From: Micractinium sp. NFX-FRZ
Lineage: Eukaryota > Chlorophyta > Trebouxiophyceae > Chlorellales > Chlorellaceae
Assembly (NCBI GenBank): GCA_029339195.1
Contig: JAPTJF010000572.1
Coordinates: 1-34,556, forward strand
Length of the DNA: 34,556 bases
Reading direction: 5' to 3'
Every line of letters starts with the position of its first letter. Within the stretch, counting starts at the first letter, position 1. The translations under genes were made by a program, and so were the position numbers. The notes beneath the pieces are model-generated. The model was not told where the DNA came from and made no database searches. It saw only the letters and a program-made list of their open reading frames with translations. This document shows positions 11,501-20,456 of this stretch, piece after piece.

Positions 11501-14500
11501 CGCCCTTGCCCCCAGCCTTCCGCGCACCCTTGCCCACCCTTTGCCCCACCCTTTGCCCCACCCTTACCCCGCACCCTTGCCTCCGCACCCGCCCCCTCCC
11601 TTGCCCCCTCCCTTGCCCCGCCTCAGGCTCACGTAAAACTCCAGCTGCCCGGGTGTGCGGTGCTGGCGGAAGCCGTACTTGAGGTCGGGGGGCAGCGGGA
11701 TGTTGAGCTTGGGTGGGATGTCGCAGATGCCGCCCCCCCAGGCCCACACTGCGGGGTGACAAGGGGTGACAAGGAGGGGTGGGAGGAGCATGTCAAACAT
11801 GCATCCCAGGTCGGCTGAAGGGGTGTGGTGTGGGCCAGAGGGGCACCGGTAGTCAACCACGCCACACGCCCCGGTGTCAGCCCCCCTCCCTCTTGCTTCC
11901 AGCCATCACCCACACCTCATGGTCAGCCACTGCCCACGCTGCCGGCCGCCACACAGCGACTCCAACCCACGACGCCCACCTGTCTCCACCACACAATGAC
12001 TAAAGCTAAAATAATACACGCCGCCTACCTGTCTCCTCCACCCAACGACTAAGCATGATTTCCAACCCATGCCGCCCACCTGTCTTCACCACCCAACAAC
12101 TAAGCACGATTCCAACCCATGCCGCCCACCTGTCTCCACCACGCGGAAGACGTCCTGGTTGACCGACCACGCCGTGCTGCCCAGCGCGTTGAGCGCCTCG
12201 TACACGTGGCTCAGCCCCGCCCCCCGCCCGCCGCGCATCTCCTCGTCCGCGTTGTCCAGCATCTCCTGCTGCAGCCGGCTGCCGCGGATGCGCATCACTG
12301 CACAGCATTCAAAGGAAACAACATAAGCAGTTGGAAGGTCGGCCTGAAATGGGGGGACTGCCTCGTTTGCGTCGCGAAGCATCGGAGCACAGGTGGGCGG
12401 TTCAGCCCTGTGCCTTTCCCCGCTACTCAGCCCCACCCCACCACACCCACCCGTGTTACGCAGCGTCAGGTGGCCCCCCAGGTTGTTGCGCAGCCATGGG
12501 ACGGGCGGGACGAGCATGGGCAGGTACTGAGGCATGAACACCTCCACCATCTGCGGGGGAGGGAGGGAGGGGAGGACGCCGTTCCAGGTGGCAGGCAGAC
12601 ATGCAGGCGTGAGCACATGTGTGGGGGTGGGCGTCCGGTGGAGGGGGCAGGCAAGGCACTACGACATGACGCGTGCCACAGTCTGCTCGTGAACTGCCAC
12701 CCTGCAGCGCCTTCCGTGCGCTGTGGGGCCAACACGCACAACCACTGTCTATAACGCCCTGTAACGCGCAATGAGCCGGGTCAAGCATAGCATGCACGCG
12801 CCTGGTGCGGCTTGATGCGCGCCATGATCTGCTCGTGCGCGCACAGGATGCCGTACTTCTTCCACACGCCGCGCGCGCTGCCGTCGTGCCCCAGCTCCAG
12901 CTTGTGCCAGAAGGCGGGCACCGACTGCACCCCGCCGCCTGGCCGCTTGACATCGATGCGGCAGCTGTCTGTGAGAAGCTTCATCAGCACCACACCCACC
13001 TGGGCCAGTAGAGGGAGGGAGGAAGGGACAGGAGAGGGTGGGAGGGAAGGGGTGCAGTGTCAGGGCGGTGCCATTTGGCACCAGCCGTCAAGTGGGCGGC
13101 CCACCTGCCTGGGGAGGGATCGAGCGAGGCAGGGCGGAAGGGAGGGGAGGGGGCACTTCCGCAAGAGTCGACACGGCAGCAATCTGTGAGCACAGCTTCT
13201 TCAACGCCGCAGGCTCACAGGCCACACAGATCCTTGATGCCCAACACACCCCCAGCAGCCGCCTCGCTCCTGGGCCGGCCCAGTGTGCGCCAGCGCCACA
13301 TCACCTGCCGCCCCACAAAGGCCCTGCACGCCCCACCCAACAACCTCACGGCAGGGTGGCCCTAGGGCCGCCAATTAATGTTCCTTGATATCATCATTTC
13401 TGATTATTACTGCAAGTGGGACCGGTCCCACCTTGGCCAGTATGTCCGAGTGCCACGTCACCTCCTGCCCCTGCAGCACGCGCCGCGCCTGCGCCTGCAC
13501 CCGCTGCAGTGTCGTCGAACCCTCCTTGGGCACGCGCACCGCCGCAGACAGCCGCCGCAGACGGTCCTCAAAGTCGCTCGTCTGCGGGGCGGGCAGGCAG
13601 GGGGGATGGGGGAGGAGGCAACAGGGGTGTGTTGCGGCGGGTGCGCCGGTGTGGGGGGTGGCGGGGGCCAGAAGGTTTGGAGGGCATGGGGGGGCAGGGC
13701 GCCCGCCGCAGCCGCACGTCACAGCCGCTCGCCTGTCCTGGTTCGTGCAACCCGCCCCACCATTCCCTGTTTCATGCCGCTGCACACACCATCGTCTTCC
13801 CCCCACCCACTGCCTCCCCTCAAGCTTGACCGCAGCAGTTCCGCATGATGCCACGCCTCCCAAGAACCCTCACTACCACCCAACCCTGCCCGCTCTCTCC
13901 TCCCCCTTGCCTCTCCTCTCAATCATTGATTAATTGATTAATTATTAATTCATTCATTGTACCTCGCTGCAGCAACACAAAAGCCGTCCCTGAGGTCTGT
14001 ATCGCAAGTTCCAACTGCGGAAAAACGGACTGTAAACACAAACAAGCCTCTCCCCACCCCGCTCACCGTGTACCAGTCGTGCGGGTCCAGCGGCAGCACC
14101 TCCCCCTGCTCCCGCAGCAGCCCCCCAATGTGCAGCCACTGCTGCCAGTCGCCCTCGGGCAGCACCGCTGCCGGGTCGGCGGCGCGCGCCGCCTCCAGCT
14201 GCTGCCGCAGGCGGCGGCCCTGCAGACGGAGGTGGGAGCGGGCGGGCAGTGGGGGCGTGGGGGCGTGCCGGGTGGCAACTGGGGGCGTGTGTGGGGCGAG
14301 CAAGGAGGATAGATAGGGCAGCAGAGCGGGGTCCCCCCCAGCTCACAAGCACCCGCACAGCAATCATGGCAAGCATGTCAAGCCCAGCCGTCCACCCCGC
14401 CTCCCCACCCCCTGCCCACCCCACCTGCTGGAACAGCTCCTTCACCTCCTGCCGCTTCAGGTTGTGCACGTGCGCCTCGTGCTGCAGCTTCTCCAGGTTC

Positions 14501-16520
14501 ACCTGCCCCTCCACAGCCTGCGGGAGGAAGCGCACGCATGGAGGCCAAACAACAATCAGCGCTGCACCGGGGCTGGCAGGCGCTACACAGGAGTGCTGCA
14601 GCTTGTCTCACGTGTGCCTGGCCCTCCGCAGCCGGGCACGCGAGGCAAGGAGACGTGCGTGGTGTGGTGTGGTGTGGTGCAGTGGGCGGCCAGAGAGAGG
14701 TCTAGTTTGTCTGCATCTGTTAACTATGCAGCCTCTGTGATACACCCGGGGATTGGGTCTCCCTCCCCACCCCCCTCCAGCCACCCTCCAGCCGCCGTCC
14801 TGCCCCAGTGTCACACCTTGCCAATGTTCAGCGACAGCCTCGTGACGCGGGCCTGGCCGGGAGAGGAAAAGGCGCCGCCCGCGTCCTCCGCCGTGACAAT
14901 CGCATTGATCACGCTGCGGCAAGAAAGGGGGGGGGGGGGGGGGGGGGGGGGCAAGGACGCAAGGTGGGCAGGTGAACCGGGCAGCCGCAACCATGTTGAT
15001 CATGTAGCTGCGAGCACTGCCCAGGCCCAGCCATGTGACCCCAGGGTGTGCATGGCAGTTGTGCACAGGGCGCAGCACACCTGACAGGACCTCCCCTCTC
15101 ACAGCACAAACTCCTCCCCACCATAAGCACTCCGCAATGACAAATGCCCTCCACTGCACCGGCACCCCACTACGGCCCTAACACAGCACCAGCCGTCACG
15201 GGCCCTGTAACTGTGCTGCCCCCCAACTAGGTGACCTTCCAAGCTGCACCGCCCTGCCACTGGGGGCCCGCCACCGCGGGCCCGCAAGGTGCCCGCCCAG
15301 CTCCCCGCCCCCACCTGTGCATCGTCAGCACCGCCAGCTGCTCAGGCTCCAGCAGCAGCAGGTAGGGGCCATACACCTTGCGGTCCACCCCCTTGGCACC
15401 CTGGATGATCTGCGGGCAGGCAGGCAGGCAGGCAGGCAGGCAAACAAGGGGAGCAGGACGGGGGCAGAGTGCGTGGGCACAGAAGCAGCGGCGGCGGACG
15501 CGGCGGCAGCGGCAGCGGGGGAGTGGTGGGCAACACAGCAGTGCGGGTTTGACCCCGAGCGTCACTCCTGAGTGCAGTCACCCCCTACCCCACCTCTGCC
15601 GTAACCCACACTCGCACTCTGCACACGCCCACCTGCCCACCCGCCTGCTCTCGCTGGAAGGCCTGCTGTGATAAGTGCCAGTTCGCTTGACCGGCACGTG
15701 CCCCACCCTGCCACCCACACTCTCTAGCAGCCCTCCCACCCACCCGCGTCTGTTCCCGCTGGATGGCTGCCGTCATGGGCGCAAACCACTTGAGCAGCAT
15801 CTGTCGGGCCTCGGGCATGGCGGCCGCCTGGCCCCGCGCTATCGCCGACAGGTGCTCCTTCTGGTACCGCGCCCGCGTGGCGTCCAGCGCCTTGGTCTCC
15901 AGGATGATCTGGCGCTGCCAGTTACGCCGCAGCTCCCGCCCCGCTGGCGTGTCGTCCATCCATTGCTGGTGCCACGTCATCGCTTGGAGCGCCGGCGACA
16001 TGGGCGGGGGCGCGGCGGCGGCGGCGGCGCCCGTCGTATCAGCCAGCTGATGCTGCTGGTGCCCCAGGATCTGGGTGAGGCCCATGAAGGAGGAGAGGCG
16101 CAGGTGGTGCGCCCCGTCGTCCGTGCCGCGCACCCGCGGGCTCCGCCCGTGCAGCGCGGGCTTGTGCCCCAGCTGCGCCATGCGCGGCGCCGCGGCGGCG
16201 GCCGCGTCGTAGGCAGCAACCGTGGAAACGCTCACACCTGCCCCTGCTTCTGCAGCTGCTGCTACTGCCGACCCTGCTGCTGCCTCTGCTGCGTGGGTGG
16301 CCGCGGAGGCCGCCGCACCGCCGCTGGCTCGGCTGGCGGCAGCCGCCGCCGCTGCCGCGGTGGCGGCGCCCTCTTCTGCCGCCTGCGGCGCTGCCTCCGC
16401 TGTGAAAGCTCGCAAGTACCCAGGGGGTAGCCGGGCGCCGGGTGAGGGACCACCCTGCGCCTGGCGAAGCGCCCGCAAGAGCGCCCTGAGCACCGCATGC
16501 CCGTGGGCCCCGCCCTCCAT
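5506..16520 (-). CDS. RPOT: Organellar (probably mitochondrial) phage-type single-subunit RNA polymerase
   Basis: ATG is at 16520-16518. The 24 exons are 16520-15744, 15409-15315, 14913-14817, 14517-14425, 14219-14067, 13581-13432, 12999-12802, 12550-12451, 12297-12130, 11748-11633, 11215-11100, 10694-10520, 10172-10085, 9775-9547, 9220-9153, 8822-8686, 8387-8288, 7970-7897, 7621-7547, 7264-7203, 6974-6854, 6610-6475, 6041-5938 and 5631-5506. They total 3558 nt (1185 residues), with every junction in phase. The N-terminus has Arg and almost no acidic residues, like a mitochondrial presequence. Family blocks run in order: [20 protein letters not shown] (about 270-290), VDFRGRAYP, motif [19 protein letters not shown] (Asp889), motif B with Lys960 and Tyr968, [27 protein letters not shown], motif C HDSFWTHA (Asp1118) and a YFFS terminus. 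These match T7 D537, K631, Y639 and D812. It should transcribe organelle genes. A Gly/Ser insert occupies 795-824. Confidence 0.95.
7267..7305. repeat. Tetranucleotide microsatellite (GATG)n
   Basis: About seven GATG units followed by ATTG units lie in an RPOT intron. The repeat abuts the acceptor of exon 7264-7203, so in the transcript it reads as (CATC)n directly before the splice site. Confidence 0.95.
9291..9314 (-). repeat. Intronic copy of the RPOT exon 15 acceptor edge
   Basis: Bases 9291-9314 resemble 9200-9223 (plus-strand AAGGGTTCCTCTGCTGTCCACCTG is the copy, not written further). The copy lies 91 bp from the true edge and includes the acceptor AG of exon 9220-9153. It is intronic. 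Confidence 0.65.
10400..10492. repeat. Imperfect tandem duplication in an RPOT intron
   Basis: Two copies of a block built on TGTAAC-TGAGC-GGTCTCCCTCAT lie about 50 bp apart, near 10410-10436 and 10460-10486. They lie in the intron between exons 12 and 13. No function is evident. Confidence 0.8.
10829..10915 (-). repeat. Intronic copy of RPOT exon 12 acceptor edge and adjoining intron
   Basis: Bases 10829-10915 repeat about 10662-10748 at an offset of 166 bp. The shared block covers the first codons of exon 12 (KEPRFY), its acceptor and about 50 bp of intron. It is the longest of the exon-edge copies. Indels and changes in the coding part show that it is decayed. Confidence 0.8.
11033..11058 (-). 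repeat. Intronic copy of RPOT exon 11 donor edge
   Basis: Bases 11033-11058 repeat 11092-11117, the 3' end of exon 11 with its GT donor, 59 bp away. The donor GT in the copy is altered, so it should not splice like the original. Confidence 0.75.
11971..12140 (-). repeat. Four tandem copies of the RPOT exon 9 donor site, about 50-bp period
   Basis: The plus-strand blocks at 11971, 12020, 12071 and 12121 each contain a near-identical sequence. On the minus strand each reads GTGG(T/A)GGAGACAG or a close variant followed by GTGGGC or GTAGGC. The block at 12121-12140 is the true donor of exon 12297-12130. The other three lie downstream in the intron, each keeping a plausible 5' splice site. Reading past the true donor soon meets a stop, so using the extra sites would truncate the protein. 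Confidence 0.85.
13163..13205 (-). repeat. Intronic copy of RPOT exon 7 5' coding edge
   Basis: Bases around 13174-13205 resemble 12959-12990, the start of exon 12999-12802, with a shift of 215 bp. On the minus strand the copy still encodes a stretch like LTDCCRVD, against LTDSCRID in the exon. It lies in the intron before exon 7. Confidence 0.65.
13920..13962. repeat. AT-rich simple repeat island
   Basis: A block of ATTGATTAATTGATTAATTA-type repeats stands out in an otherwise very GC-rich intron of RPOT (between exons 5 and 6). No coding or splice role is visible. Confidence 0.9.
14927..14951 (-). repeat. G25 homopolymer (C25 in the RPOT transcript) serving as polypyrimidine tract
   Basis: Twenty-five consecutive G on the plus strand. 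In the RPOT sense this is a C25 run that ends 12 nt before the acceptor of exon 14913-14817, followed by TTTCTTGCCGCAG. Its length is likely variable between strains or assemblies. Confidence 0.95.
15415..15443. repeat. Simple repeat (GCAG)n in RPOT intron 1
   Basis: About seven GGCA units immediately precede (in transcript sense) the acceptor of exon 15409-15315, giving a (TGCC)n pyrimidine-rich tract before the AG. Confidence 0.9.
15636..15668 (-). repeat. Intronic copy of RPOT exon 1 donor edge
   Basis: Bases 15636-15668 resemble 15739-15771, the 3' end of exon 1, at a shift of 103 bp. On the minus strand the copy still encodes FQREQA, against IQREQT in the real exon. It lies within intron 1. 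Confidence 0.75.
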
Positions 16521-17737
16521 CCTGTCGGGTCTCCTCCAGCTGCTGTTTACTTCAGCTTGCTATTAGTGCCGGGTTTTCGGGATGAGCAGCCACTGCATGC
16601 ATGCTGCTGCTGCTGCTGCTGCCGTGGCTCCAGGCGCCAGCTGTGCTCATTACCCAAAGGGCTTCATGCGACGCTAGCGGGCAATGGGAGCGTCCGGTTG
16701 AGAGAGGAACCCCCAGGGGCTTGGGCGGGCGGCATGTGAGATGTCGACAGCAGGATGAGGGTGTGGTGCAGTGGCCGCTTGGCAGGACTTAGGCAGCTCC
16801 CTGGTACAGCGCACTGAGAGAAGGTTCCGGTGCTTAGGTGGGTGGCGGCACCCTGCCGCCGTCGCTGCTCCTGCCGCCTGCTGCTGCCGGCACCTGCCGC
16901 CCTATTGCGGCTGTCACCCTGCTGCTGCGGCTGCCTTCAAGCTCGCAGCAGTGTGACAGGCTGATTATCATCAGGACACCCGGTAAGCTTTACCATGCAA
17001 GCCACCCGTTGTCGTGTTCGCACTACGGACCGAGGGTCGAGCGGCAGGTGCTGGGCGGTGCTGAGCAGCGTAGGGTGCCGAAGGGTGGTGGAGAGGTACC
17101 ATCTGCTGGCGGGAGTGCATTGCACGTTTGCGACTGCAGGGTTCCACACACGCCGTCATGCAGCACTGGTGCCGTCACCTACACCAGACTCAAAACAGCA
17201 GCTGCTGCACAAGGCCACAGTGCGCTCCCCGAGCCTGCCCAGCCAGGCGTGCGCAGCAGATGTGTGATCTTTGCTTGCGTGGTAGCTAATTTGGGAGGGG
17301 TCACATGAATGGGCACATGTGGGCCACAGGCGTGCATGCTTCAGGGGCCTTCCCACAGCGCGAGCTGCCGTGCATATGCAGGGCGGGTCCCAGCTTTACG
17401 CTGCCGCAGGCCAGGCGGAAGAGATGAATGAGCATTTGTCTAGACCGTCCCTATGCTGGTCCCCTTCATCCATGCCTCACAACTGTGCCATTGGACCCCA
17501 CACACAACAGCGTGTCCACTGTGACCAGCCCCATGGTGCACCCGACGGCAGCGAAATATCTCACCGAAGCGCAGCACAGCACAGCACCACAAGAGCGCCC
17601 AGAACGTCTCCCTCGCCGTCGCTGTCAAGTTAGCGCTACCCGACCAGCGTGCCCGCATCCCTTGTGTATTTGTGCTAAAAAAGAGTGCGTCTTGCGTGCC
17701 TCCACACTTCGGTTCCGTGTAGCGCCTGGCGTGCAAC
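16521..17737. promoter_or_regulatory. Divergent upstream region shared by RPOT and the bZIP gene
   Basis: The ATGs of RPOT (minus) and the bZIP gene (plus) are 1217 bp apart and no convincing gene lies between. The region must hold both 5' UTRs and promoters. A short (CTG)n run lies near 16600-16621. No TATA box or clear ACGT-core element was seen. Small open frames here have no family resemblance. Confidence 0.55.
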
Positions 17738-20456
17738 ATGCAGTGCAGCGCCGCACTGGACATGCTGGGTGGAGCGGGCGGCAACTGTTTCCTGGACCAC
17801 TTGGCAGGCGGCTTGGAAAAGGCTCACGGAGGTGGGTCGCTGCCTGCGGCCGTGCCTTTTCGCCCGGGTTGGTGTGCACACGGTTTGTGGGCTCACGACG
17901 GCCGTATGCACGCATCCCAACCTTCCGGGAGGGCCCCTACCGTGCGCCCGGCAGGGTGCAGAAGTATTTGTAAACCCATCTCCTTTTGCCCGAAGCAACT
18001 CCTTCCCGCTCCCTCTGTCCCTCCTTCAATTCCAGCAGACAGTAGAAGCAGCATTGACGCGGCGGCGCTGCACAACAACAGCCTTGGTGCAGTGTCGGCG
18101 GCTGTCGACGCCTCGGCGGCGGCGGACCTGCACCGCACTAGCGTTGATGCCGTGCGTGCCGCGCAGCACGCAGCGCAGCTGTCCGGCATGGACATTCCCA
18201 TGCTGGAAGACCTGCTGCCTCTGGAGGACCTGCACGACCCGTTTCTGGACGATTTGGCGGCAGCGGCGGGGCACCCTGAGCAGCACGCCCCGCACCACCA
18301 GCCGCAGCCGCACCACGCGCAGCTGCCGCCGCCGCAGCAGTATGCGGCGGCAGGCGGCATGCACTTTGGGTGCGCACCAGGGCTGGACCCCTCTGACCCC
18401 TCCTCCGCCTTTGCGCACTTCAGCCCCACGGCGGCCGGTTTTTTTGGCATCCCCGCATATGCCGAGCCCGACAGCCCCGCGGCTGCGCTGCTGAACAACG
18501 CAGCGGCGCCCTCGCCCCTGGTGCTGCCGCCGTCAATGGCACAGGCACTTGCGCAGCACAGCCGGCAGGGAGCGGCGCTGCTGCCGGGCGTGGTGCTGCC
18601 TGGAGGGCTGCAGCACGCACAGCAGCAGCAGCAGCAGCGGCAGGGCCTGGTGGCTGTGTTTGGGGCACAGCATGTGTTTGCGGCCTCACAAGCGGCACAT
18701 GCCGCCCACGCTGCGGCAGCCGCGCAGGGCCTTCCACCTGCCATTGCGGCGGCGCAGCAGCGCGCCGCGGCGGCCACGCTGCAGCAACAGATGCAGCAGC
18801 AGATGCAGCAGGCGGCGCAGCAGCAGGCGGCGCAGGCGGCGCATGCAGCGTCGTTGGCGCAGCAGCCCTCCCCGCCGGTGCAGCTGCTCTCCCCGCCGGC
18901 GCAGCAGGCGCAGGCCGAAAACGCGGCCAGCTGCGACCCTCCAGGCGGCGCCGGCACCAGCCACATGAGCAATGGCAGCAACGGCAGCGCAGCAGCCATG
19001 CTGCAGCGCAGCCCTTTCGAGGCCGCCGCCAGCGCGGGCGCAGCCGCGGCTGCCGCTGCCGCTGCCCTGCAGCGCTATTCCGATGACTCTTCGGGCGGCG
19101 AGCACCTGGAGGAAGGTGAGCGCTGCTGCGCTGCTGCCAGGGCAGCACCACTACTACTGTGACCGACTGACTTGTCCCGGGCAGGGCACGACAGGGGCTG
19201 GGAGGGGGGGCGCTAGGGTGGCAGACCTCCCGCCCGCTTGCGTGCTCCATGCCATGCCTGTTTGTGGATCGCATGCATGCCTGACTGGGTGAACCCCCCT
19301 GGCTCCCACCTGCCCACCTGTCTCTGCCCCCTTCCCTTGTGCTCTCCCGCCTGAAGACGTCCTGGACGATGCGGCCGCGCCCTCCGGCATGCCCTCCTCC
19401 GGCGGCCCCACCCCCACCGCCTCTGGCTCCGTCTTCACCACCGGCGACGGCACGGCGGCGCCCGCCAAGCGCGGCGGCCGCCCCCGCGAGAAGAAGAGCT
19501 ACGACGCGCTGATCGACCCCAACCTGCCGATTGAGGAGATCCGCAGGCTGAGGCGCATGCTGTCCAACCGGGAGTCCGCGCGGCGCTCGCGGCGCCGCCG
19601 GCAGACGCAGGTGTCCACGCTTGAAGTGGAGCTGGAGCAGCTCAAGACAGGTGGGGTGGGGGGCGGTGCTGTGCGGTGCCGTGCACGCCACGGTGGGGTT
19701 GCACACTCTCCACCTCCTCCGATGCGGTCCTGCCTCCCTGCCTCTCCCCCTGTGCACGTCACCTCTGTCCCAAGGCTACCAGCCGCCGACTCTTGTGCCA
19801 TGCCCCCCCGCCCGCCTGTGTCCCGTCCCCACCCCGCCCCGCAGACAAGGAGCGGCTGCAGAGCGAGCTGCACCAGACGTCCAGCTTTGCGCAGCAGCTG
19901 TCGGCGGAGAAGCAGCAGTTGCTGGCTGAGCTGGAGCGGCTGCGCTGCCAGCTGGCGCAGGTGTCCACGTCAGCACCGCCCGCCCTGTCGGCACCCATGC
20001 CAGCACCCGTGGCTGCCCCGGCCGCCCCCGCGCCGTCTGCCGTGCCTGCGCCCATTCTGGGGACAGCTGCCCCCACGAGTGTGGCCATGCAGCAGGCGCC
20101 TGCAGTGGTGCCCCCAGGCCTGCCGGCGCCCGGCGGCCGCCTGCCGCACTTCATTGAGCAGGCGCAGCGCCTGGCAAACAAACTGGTGAGGGTGCCTGCC
20201 CAGCGGTGGGCTGGCCTGGTTCCCTGTCTGCCCCCGCGCCTGCTTGCCTGCAGCCCAGAGGGGCAGGGCAGGCAGAGGCGCCTGCGTGGCTGTGAAGAAG
20301 AGAATGCTGGTGCTGCTCCCGCCGGCGTTCCCGACCCCGGCTCGCTCGGCTGGCATGAGCTTGCCGTGATGTTGCCCTCCTGACCTCACCCGCCTGCCCT
20401 CCGTCTGCTTGCAGAACCAGCCTCGCCCCAAGGAGGAGGCGCAGGCTGCGCACTAA
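17738..20456 (+). CDS. Plant-type bZIP transcription factor (group C/S-like basic region)
   Basis: Exons are 17738-17831, 18039-19115, 19357-19650, 19845-20185 and 20415-20456. They join into 615 residues ending at TAA 20454-20456. The basic region is near residues 453-472 (MLSNRESARRSRRRRQ) with the exact plant spacing N461-x7-R469-x9-L479, then leucines at 486, 493, 507, 514 and 521 (Thr at 500). Just upstream is KRGGRPREKK (428-437), which contains an AT-hook core and is a likely nuclear signal. An acidic-hydrophobic patch at 82-104 (MDIPMLEDLLPLEDLHDPFL) looks like an activation domain. The middle is Ala/Gln-rich with His/Pro runs; the C-terminal quarter is Pro/Ala-rich. Such proteins bind ACGT-core DNA as dimers. 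Intron 1 (207 nt) has no stop and is a multiple of three, so its removal is inferred from good splice sites. The target genes are unknown. Confidence 0.9.

Noticed and set aside
11971..12140. Four regularly spaced repeats suggestive of a CRISPR-like array
   Set aside because: The repeated block is the RPOT exon 9 donor site, the spacers are themselves similar to each other, and the context is a eukaryotic intron.
16838..17308. Small plus-strand frame between RPOT and the bZIP gene
   Set aside because: No homology was recognised and there is no consistent splice structure. It lies where the two promoters must be.
17893..18999. Long minus-strand frame opposite the bZIP exon 2
   Set aside because: It is the Cys/Ala-rich shadow of the CAG/GCG-rich coding strand. 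The plus strand has a clear bZIP protein.
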